Assembly (NCBI RefSeq): GCF_021134715.1
Contig: NC_060019.1
Location: 8,122,001 to 8,186,000, forward strand
Direction: 5' to 3'
From: Daphnia pulex
Lineage: Eukaryota; Arthropoda; Branchiopoda; Diplostraca; Daphniidae
DNA length: 64,000 nt
Shown: piece by piece, positions 55,991 through 64,000 of the stretch
Position numbering within the stretch: the first letter of the stretch is position 1
How the letters are laid out: the number at the start of each line of letters is the position of its first letter
Program-made: the position numbers and the translations under genes
The notes under the pieces: generated by a model
What the model was told of the DNA's origin: nothing
Seen by the model: only the letters and a program-made list of their open reading frames with translations
The model's database searches: none

Positions 55991-57452
55991 ATGGCCTCTG
56001 TTCAATCGATGGGCGCAATTTTAGTGCTAGTTCTTGCTCCTACTTTGTGTCATGTCACAAGTATTAAATAACCAATTATACCCGAGTTGAATTCCTTTTT
56101 CGTTATCAATGTAAAAACATCTCCGTCTAGGTATGGGCGATTCCATCGAGGGACGAGCTGCACCGAATGTCAGCACAGTAGTCTTTGAACTTTTCACACG
56201 GTAAGAAAAATGTCTGATAACGAATTAAAAACTAATCTCCTATAACTACTGTTAGTTGCAATTTCGAAACTTAGATCGAATCCGACGCAACCTCAAATCC
56301 TGGAACTCGACAACTTGACATCACTTCAACAGTCCTTTTATGAGCCATCATTACCCACGAAGATGTTCGCTCACGGCCTGCATGATACGCCTGGCGCAGC
56401 CTATTCTAGCAGAGATGGCAAGTGATTTAAAGTTAGAAAAACCAACCAAAAAAAGAAAAATAACAGGGTAAATTTCATTAGCTTACCTACAACGTGAACA
56501 TTGCAATTTCATCGCCATTGATTGGTCCGTTTTGGCATCAGGTATCGAATATCCTCTGATTGTTGAACGTGACGTACCCCGAGCAGCGATCCACACAGGG
56601 TCAGTAAATCAATAGTACTGAAAAAGCTTATGACCAAATAAAACTTACATTTTTGCGCTGGAAAAGACAATTCATTGATTTCCTCGTCGAGAATACGGAA
56701 ACGTCGTTTAGCTCCATTCACTTGATGGGTCATAGCCTTGGGGCTCACGTCGTAGGCGGTGCAGGAGCGGCAGTCAGTCTAGGAAGAGTGCCTCGTATCA
56801 CCGGTAAGTAACAACTTGTTGGTTAATTTACATAATTTTGAATTACCGAAATAAACGCATGGCAGGACTGGACCCAGCCGGACCTTTGTTCACCCTCAAC
56901 GACACGGAGACGCGACTGGACACGACAGACGGTGACTTTGTCGATATCATTCACACAAACGGCGGCACATTGCTGCACGACCAGCAAGGCTTTTTACCAC
57001 CTATCGGACATATTGACTTTTACCCCAACGGCGGTCAATTTCAACCTGGATGCACAGCGAATCAAATGGAATCGACAGGTAGAAAAGACGAGCTTTAAAA
57101 ATCCAATCAAAATATGACTTTCATTTTACAGCTGACACCCTATCGAAAAGGTCAATCAAGAGGTGGCTGCGATCACGCACGAGTAATAACTTACTTTGTC
57201 GAGTCCATCAACAGTGAAATAGGTTTCCGCGCCGTTGAGTGCGAAACGCAGGACGATTTTGATGCTGGATTGTGCGCCAATAATCCGTCCGTTCTCATGG
57301 GCGACCCAACTCCTTCATCGTAAATATACTTACATTTGCATGCAATTTCCTATTGGGGATACACATCCTGTTTTATGGTTTTATTTATAAACAGAGCTCG
57401 AGGCGTCTATTATCTGGCGACAAGCGACAAAGCCCCATTTGCTTTAGGATGA
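55991..57452 (+). CDS. Secreted lipase B, pancreatic-lipase family
   Basis: Paralogue of lipase A. Exons 55991-56060, 56131-56200, 56275-56417, 56482-56599, 56667-56803, 56866-57078, 57151-57319 and 57395-57452 give 325 aa. There is a signal peptide (residues 1-22, leucine/valine-rich). The lipase core starts at [17 protein letters not shown]. The catalytic Ser is in [13 protein letters not shown], the Asp in GLDPAGPLFTLND and the His in GGCDHARVITYF; the lid-side loop ends in [16 protein letters not shown]. The third intron has a GC donor (GATG/GCAAGT), which the frame and the paralogues demand. The acceptor of exon 7 is at AAAAG (57150) rather than the earlier TTACAG, because only that keeps frame. 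Polyadenylation signal at 57564-57569. Substrate (triglyceride or phospholipid) cannot be told from sequence. Confidence 0.9.
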
Positions 57453-57863
57453 CGCCCTAAATCGATACAAAAATAATAGCCTCGTTAATTGAATGTATAC
57501 CTTCCATATTTCGCAACATACGTTCGTGGAAACCTTGTCATAAAATAGTTCAAAACGCTTCTAAATAAAATCATGCCTATTCCTATTATCCCACAATATC
57601 AAAATTTTGAAAAAGAAAACTAGAGTTATCGTTGCTTTATCAAATAATGTGAACCTAATAGCCAAGACCAAATAATTATCATGGTCGTCACATATTTTAT
57701 CGAGCGATCACTATCTAAGAGAATACGCCTCTTGCAACAATCAAACCTCGATTGTACTTGCCTATATGATCAGCAGCAGAGGCAGGCGAATGTTTGTCTT
57801 GAATCAGCAGTGCTGCTCCAGTTAGTCCAGATATTTGCAGCTCCAGAGATACGACAACCAAAG
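57453..57863 (+). other. Lipase B to C spacer, with a possible lipase exon relic
   Basis: Holds the lipase B 3' end and the lipase C promoter. A short reading at about 57681-57735 (VVTYFIERSLSKRI) resembles the lipase exon-7 segment VITYFVESINSEIG but lacks the Cys-Asp-His before it. It may be a decayed duplicate fragment or chance. Confidence 0.35.
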
Positions 57864-59347
57864 ATGGGCTCCTTTCAATTGCTGATCGCTTGTTTAGTGC
57901 TCGCATTAGCTCCCACTTGGTCCTACGTCATAAGTAAATCAAATAATCTTTTTTAAACACGATTACTTATGTAATTGAATCATTTGTAATACTTAGAATA
58001 TGAAGAACCGTTGGAAGCACGGGAACCGAACGTCACCACGGTTGTCTTCGAGCTATTCACACCGTAAGAAGAAATTGTCATTAGTTAAGCAGTCTGTACC
58101 CTTTGACTGTACATTTCAATTTCAGATTTAATCCGACTCGACCTCAAATTCTCGAGCTCGATAACTTGGAATCGCTTCAACAGTCCTACTTTGATCCGTT
58201 ATTGCCGACAAAGATCTTTGCCCATGGCTGGAACGCTAATCCAAGGTCGGCCTATTCCACAAGAGATGGTAAACCGTTTCCAAAAAATTTGATCATTAAA
58301 CAAATTAAATTTGATTAAATTGATTTCAAAAAAGCTTACCTGACTCGAGAGTCATGCAATGTCATAGCAGTTGATTGGTCCGTATTGGCTTCGGGTATCG
58401 AATATCCTCTGATTGTTGAACGCGACGTACCCCGAGCAGCGATCCACACAGGGTCAGTAAATCAAAAATTCAATTCTTCCGATAACTTCATAAAACAATT
58501 CTGATTGTAAAAATTTTCGGAGTAGACAATTCATTGACTTTCTCGTCAAGAATACGGGAACGCCGTTTAGCTCCATTCACTTGATGGGCCATAGCCTCGG
58601 GGCTCACGTCGCAGGCGGTGCAGGAGCGGCAGTCACTTTGGGAAGAGTGCCTCGCATCACTGGTTACACAAAACTGAAATCGTATGAATCGAGACCAAAC
58701 TTACTGTAAATTCGCTTGCAGGTTTGGATCCGGCTGGGCCTTTTTTCTCACTCAACGACACGGACACGCGATTGGACCCGTCCGACGGTGACTTTGTCGA
58801 TATCATTCACACAAACGGAGGCACTTTACTGGGCGACGAGCTTGGTTTCTTACCACCAATCGGGCACATTGACTTTTATCCCAACGGCGGTCAATTCCAA
58901 CCTGGTTGCTCTGCATATTTCCTTGGATTGACAGGTACCTAGTAAAAGGAGTAAAAGAAACACCATTAATCGATAGTCAGCTACAACTTCAGTTTTGTTA
59001 TAATACCTTTATTTTTAAACGTAGCCCAGGGGAGAGGTGGTTGCGATCACGGACGATCGGTTACTTACTTTGCCGAATCTATCCTAAGTGACGTGGGATT
59101 CCGAGCTGTTGAATGCGCAACAGAGGAGGATTTTGTTGCTGGACTGTGCGATGATAATCAAGCCGTTCTCATGGGCGATCCAACTCCTTCATCGTAAGCA
59201 ATCTTAAACTGTTCCTTCTTTAAAAAAAATATTGAAAATCATTAGCGCCGTCCGTTTTTCAATCTTTAACGAATTCTTTTTTTGTCCAGAGCTCGAGGCA
59301 TCTATTACTTGGCGACGAGCGACACACCACCGTTCGCTTTGGGATAA
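57864..59347 (+). CDS. Secreted lipase C, pancreatic-lipase family
   Basis: Closest relative of lipase B. Exons 57864-57933, 57997-58063, 58126-58268, 58335-58452, 58526-58662, 58722-58934, 59025-59193 and 59290-59347 give 324 aa. Exons 3-8 have exactly the lengths of B (143, 118, 137, 213, 169, 58). The signal peptide is [20 protein letters not shown]. The catalytic Ser is in [13 protein letters not shown], the Asp in [13 protein letters not shown] and the His in [12 protein letters not shown]. It ends [18 protein letters not shown]. The fifth intron starts GTTACA, a weak donor. A 72-bp tract across the end of exon 4 and into its intron is almost identical to B. Polyadenylation signal at 59445-59450. 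Confidence 0.9.
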
Positions 59348-59732
59348 TATCTATTTACGTTTGAAAAACCAAAATAGAATCGTTGACTAAAATTATATAC
59401 CTTTTAGAATGCATATGTTAGCAACTCAGTTCAAATCAACTACAAATAAACTAGTTTGAACCCGTCTTGACAACTCGTTAATCGAAGTACTATTTTTAGA
59501 TTGATAAGAAATGACTGCCGTCAAAACAAACTGTTTGATCAAAATGTAAAAAAATGCGTCGTTTTTCTTTATTCAAACAAAAATAAAAGATAGTAAACGG
59601 CAGACAGACGATTAGGGTGTCTAGAAAGCGATAAGCAATGTAAAATATTAAACATTGAATTTTGTTTTCGTGTTATAAAGTGAAAAACCACGACCTTATT
59701 TCTTACGTTTTGGGAGAGACCACGGGAAAAAC

Positions 59733-61400
59733 ATGGCTCCATTCCCGCATTGGTTTATAGCCTGCGCCTTTCTTCTTGGAGCAAGTCCCGTTCGATCCTA
59801 CGTCATGGGTAATTGTCATTCGTTTGTAATAAGGGCACGAGTATTCGTGCTATAAATGCTAATTTTAAATCTATTCAGATAGCGATGTATCCGTCCAAGT
59901 GCCCGGCTCGTATCTCGCCAATGCCAGTTCGGTCTTTTTCAACCTGTATACGAGGTAATAAAATGAAACGACATTTGCATATTTCGGGAGTACAATCTCT
60001 TAGCCCCCTACGAAACACGATAGGAATAATCCGTTCGAGCCTGAGATTCTGAGACTTGGCGACTTGGAATCACTCCAACAGTCGAATTACAAATCTTTTC
60101 TTCCGACAAAAATGGTTGCCCACGGATATAACGGCGATCCGGGAACTTTTAATTCCACCAAAAATGGTAACCTCTTTTCTTTTTTCTCCGGCATTGCCAA
60201 CTGTTAGACCCGCTCTCTAAAAGGACAAACATTCCCCCCCCCCCCCCCCACACAACAGCGTTCCTTAGGCGTGAGAACTGCAATTTCATCACCATCGATT
60301 GGACTGAGTTGGCTTCTGGATTCGACTACCCTTTGATTGTTGTTCGCAATATTCCACTGGCCGCCTCGGAAATCGGGTACGTAAACATTATCAAGACGCA
60401 ATATCTATAATTTCTACCGTTGTAAAACAAACAAGAACAATATGTTTTTGTTCTATACACGCGGAACCTACCTTCTTTGTCGGATTGCAGAGCATTTGTC
60501 GAATTTCTCTGTGAAAATACCGGTGCGTCGTTGAAATCGTTTCACTTGATTGGATTCAGCTTGGGGGCTCACGTCGCAGGCGGTGCCGGAGCCGCAATAG
60601 GTTTGGGAAAAGTATTTCGCATTACAGGTAAGTCTGCAAATGCACACAATGGAAATTCGAGACAAGTGACGACACTCCAGGGATGAACAGAACACTGTTT
60701 GACTACACTACCTGTGTTATTTAAAGGACTGGATCCGGCCGCCCCTGGGTTCTCCGTTAACGACACAGAAACGCGATTGGATCCGACAGACGGGGACTTT
60801 GTTGATATTGTACACACAAACAGTGGGTCGCTGATTCAAGGTGGGGAGTCCATGATAGAACCCATCGGACATGCAGACTTTTACCCGAACGGAGGTCAAC
60901 AGCAGCCCGGCTGTCTGTTAACCAAATCAGAAGAAGAAGTAGATTTCCAAGAAGGTAAGCCAGAAATATGTCAAAAAGAAACTTTACCTTACCTTTCTCT
61001 TCTTTCTTAAACCTAAAAAACAAAACAAATAAATATTCAAACATCTTTTAGCTGAAACGAGAGACTGCAACCATAGTCGGGCGGTGATGTACTTTGACGA
61101 ATCCATCAACAGTAGGATCGGTTTCCGAGCCCTGCAGTGCGATTCTCTCGAAGAATATCAAATGGGATTTTGTGACAGCAACCCCGCAGCTTTGATGGGA
61201 GAGCCAACTCCAGTCACGTAAATAAAAAAATAAAAAAAAGTTCTTTCCACAAGTTTTTTAATTTGTTGTGATTAAATCAGCCGATGGCTGTTTCTATTTA
61301 CCGCACTAATGTGCGATTTCTCATTCTATTTCTCATGTATAGAACCCGAGGCATCTTCTACTTGATAACGAACGACGTGGAACCGTTTGCCATGGGGTAG
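59733..61400 (+). CDS. Secreted lipase D, pancreatic-lipase family
   Basis: Fourth head-to-tail copy. Exons 59733-59808, 59879-59954, 60024-60166, 60259-60376, 60491-60627, 60727-60954, 61052-61217 and 61343-61400 give 333 aa. The signal peptide covers about residues 1-22. The nucleophile motif is GFSLG instead of GHSLG, the Asp is in GLDPAAPGFSVND and the His in CNHSRAVMYFDES. Exon 6 is 15 nt longer than in B and C, adding an acidic segment (SEEEVDFQE) after QQPGC. The third intron contains a 16-base C run immediately upstream of its acceptor. Two polyadenylation signals follow at 61538-61543 and 61547-61552. It is tail-to-tail with lipase E. Confidence 0.9.
60234..60249 (+). repeat. 16-base C homopolymer near a splice acceptor
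   Basis: Lies in lipase D intron 3, nine bases upstream of the acceptor AG (60257-60258), where it would serve as the pyrimidine tract. Its true length may be misread in sequencing. Confidence 0.85.
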
Positions 61401-62318
61401 AAGAATCCCGTCCGTTGCACAAGTCCGTGCGTTGCAGGAGATAAACGTACCGTACCAAACGTCCCAAAACACAAACTGTTACAACAGAACAAAAAAAGAA
61501 AGGAGAGCGAGAGAGAGAGAGAGAAAACGACTGGAGGAATAAATCAAATAAACAGTTAGGTACATGTCAAAAAAGGAAAGAGTTTGCTTCACTCATTTTT
61601 TTTGTACCTTTGACGAGAGTTGTACGTACGTATACATCTGGATTTTCGTTGACGGCTTGACCCGATCTTAATTCCAACTATGACGCAAGTCTCGTGGGAT
61701 TTCCTAAAATTTCTCGAGTCACGCACGCGATTTTCTTTTTCTTTTTTTTTTTGCAACTGGCCTCGATTGGCATTTTTATTTATGGACACTTTTGAAGATG
61801 AAAAAAAAAACATCAAGTGGCAAAAAAATCGTGACACGTTTCAAGAGAGAGGAAAGAACTGTCGCACTCGAACAGATTGCATAGTCATTTCGTCAATTTG
61901 TTTAAAAAAACACGATCATAAAAAAATGAACGGGTCTGTAAAGATTTTTTAAAAAATAGAGAGTGCGGAGAGCAGTCGTCGACATGGCAAAACGGGAGCC
62001 CTGAATGGATTCGAAAAAAAAACGAACACTTCACTTGCGGGAGAAAGAAAAGATGAGAAAAAAAAAAGTAGCAAACGAAACGCAGACGTGCGCAAACGGC
62101 CCCCCACTACGTCACCGAATGCTTTCTGCTCGGATGACAGCATTGAAAGAAAAAAAAGATAAAAATAGGAAAAAAAGAAGAGAGATTACTAACATGGTCA
62201 TTGACTAGAATAACAAAATGCGTGGATGTGTGAAAGTGTAAACGGAAAAAAAATGAAATAATAGGGAAAAAAAGGAAAAAAAAAAAACCGTTCGTCGTCT
62301 CTCCTCTCATGGGCTGCG
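61401..62318. other. Convergent spacer between lipases D and E
   Basis: Contains the 3' UTR of D with a GA microsatellite (about 61503-61525) and its polyadenylation signals, then A-rich sequence leading to the 3' end of E. No gene is seen; open frames here are A- or T-rich and look random. Confidence 0.45.
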
Positions 62319-64000
62319 TTAGTCCAACGAGTAAGGCCGAAAGGACCGCGTCCTTAGATAATACAACCCGGAAGCACTGAATAAGGGCATCATAAATAAA
62401 TAGTACCGAAAGAAGAGAATTAAGGCAAACGGACTCGCGTAAAATAATAATAATAAAAAAAATATTGTTTCATTTGATTCGAAAGAATCGAATTACCTTG
62501 TTGTGAGATATTCACCCATGTAGACACATTTCGTCGTGGAATTGGTGCTGCAATTACCGCAACTTCCCTTCAAAAATTCTTTGTACGACGAGCAAGGTAC
62601 TGCAGCGAAAGCGTATGGCTGGACGATCGATTCCACAAAGTACTGCCTGGATCGCACGTGACTGCATTTGTCTATCAAATCCCATCATTAATCACCGACA
62701 TTTTTCGCACGAAATCCCAAATTAACTTTTTGACGGAAGGGAATATATCCTCACTTGTTTGAAAAGAGAAACCGATACAACCAGGCATCCGGGAGCCACC
62801 GTTGGGATAGAAATCGGCGTGTCCCAAAGGCGCTTCAATGCCAACCGCATTACTGAGGCCGGTGCGAGCGTTCGTGTGAATGACGTCGACAAATTTGGCG
62901 TCCGACTTGGTCAACCGACGTCGGGCATTAGGCCCATCGAATCCAGGGTACGCCGGATCAAACGCTGAATAACAAAACAAACAAAAGATGACACTAAAGT
63001 AAAACAAAAAGAATAAAGAAACCTCTTGTGATTGTCGGCAAGACATCACGACGCACTGAAGATCGTGACCGTGACAAATGCTTATGAAATGCGTGAGGGT
63101 AAAAAAAAGGAAATTGACACCAATCAAAAAGAAGAAAACAGGGCGGATAGACGAGTGCGTAGTAGACGGAAATTGGAGTGCAGAGAGAATGGCGGTCGAA
63201 CCGCAAATACAGAAAGAAAGAAAAATCGTGAAAAACTATGTACCAGTTATTCGCGGCAGTGTACCGACTTTGAGACTTGCTCCAGCCCATCCGGCAGCAT
63301 GAGCACCCAGACTGAATCCCAGCAAGTGAATGTAGTTGATGGGCGTCCCTTCGTTAACGAGGAAATCCACCAGACCGGCAGCTGCTTTGCCAACGTCACG
63401 TGTGTTAGTTGCAGCAGAGTTGTAGAACGGAGCTCGGGCCAATTCACTCCAATCCACTCCAATGACGTTGTAGTCTCCAACTGACAGGTACGCTGTGACG
63501 ACCCATTAAAATAAAAAGCCATCAGGAAAATGTTGCTCTCTGCATACGAAATGCGGCGCTTCAAATCCGACAAGATCTGACACAAGATGAAAAGAAGATT
63601 TTTTTGTTTGAAATACCGTTGCGCGTCTGGATGACAAACTCCGACACAACGTCGTTAGTAAACCCGTGGAAGAGTATCTTGGTGTACCTGGCCGGCGAAT
63701 AAGTGGACAGTTGGAGGAGCCGAGGCTCGTCGACAAAGAGCTCGCGGGCCACGTGTGCATTTTGTCTGTTGGCGATAAGAAAAAACAAAAAATTCGTCAG
63801 TCGGTCAAGCGGAAAAGGTCAATTCAGTTTCTTCCTTTTCCGTCCATCAACCTTGACCTTCCACTCTTGATCTGATAGTGTGAAGAGAAGAAGAAGCCGA
63901 AGGATACACTATTACGTCTTTCAATCTGATATCAAATTTACCTGGTCCAGAGGAAAAAGCGAATGTTGCGTCGAGTGAGTGAGGGTCGAAGATCCATTGA
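62319..64000 (-). CDS. Secreted lipase E, pancreatic-lipase family, 5' end outside the window
   Basis: Minus-strand lipase cut by the window edge. Visible exons: 64000-63942 (open at the edge), 63765-63617, 63492-63244, 62964-62755, 62671-62497 and 62376-62319, about 299 aa. The first visible part ends FFLWTR, matching the ELFTR of the others. The catalytic Ser is in GFSLGAHAAGWAG, the Asp is in FDPAYPGFDG where the others have GLDP, and the His is in CSHVRSRQYF. The usual intron between the DWS and GFSLG segments is absent (exon 63492-63244). The terminal exon is 58 nt, exactly as in lipases A-D, and ends ASGLYYLRTRSFRPYSLD. The signal peptide would lie beyond 64000. It is clearly more diverged from B-D than those are from each other, so it is an older branch. 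Confidence 0.85.

Overview
The window looks like nuclear DNA of a crustacean, most likely a cladoceran close to Daphnia. Coding genes are split by many very short introns (about 60-75 nt) with GT/AG borders, and the gene set is arthropod. It includes a hairy/E(spl)-type repressor, a short-wing-like dynein intermediate chain, a rolling-pebbles/TANC scaffold, and a tandem array of secreted lipases. All products are inferred by reading the translated exons; no search was run. I saw no tRNA, rRNA, CRISPR array or bacterial-type operon.

Layout. 270-1542 (-): HES-type bHLH-Orange repressor ending in WRPW. 2863-4071 (+): ZIP1/2/3-type zinc transporter. 4551-6890 (+): ubiquilin in ten exons. 7454-11866 (-): cytoplasmic dynein intermediate chain in fifteen or more exons, tail-to-tail with ubiquilin. 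About 13.96-44.6 kb (+): one very large gene, rolling pebbles/TANC. It has a probable 5' non-coding exon near 14 kb, a first coding exon at 26315, two introns of 11.7 and 10.3 kb, then 17 compact exons from 36649 to 44265 encoding RING, STAND-type P-loop, ankyrin and TPR regions. 44653-45080 (+): a small unresolved gene. 45208-47370 (-): an intronless, diverged FEM-1-like protein.

47.4-53.3 kb has no gene I can support; it holds a roughly 430-bp foldback and a small tandem repeat. 53.3-64 kb is a lipase cluster. Four genes (here A-D) lie head-to-tail on +, and a fifth (E) lies on - and runs off the right edge. All share the pancreatic-lipase-family Ser/Asp/His layout and nearly the same exon lengths. 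A 975-bp near-perfect inverted repeat flanked by TTAA sits inside the last intron of lipase A.

The first 47 kb holds ordinary single-copy developmental and housekeeping genes. The right end is the evolutionarily active part: tandem duplication, a near-identical tract between lipases B and C that suggests gene conversion, intron loss and gain, a GC-AG intron, and mobile foldback elements.
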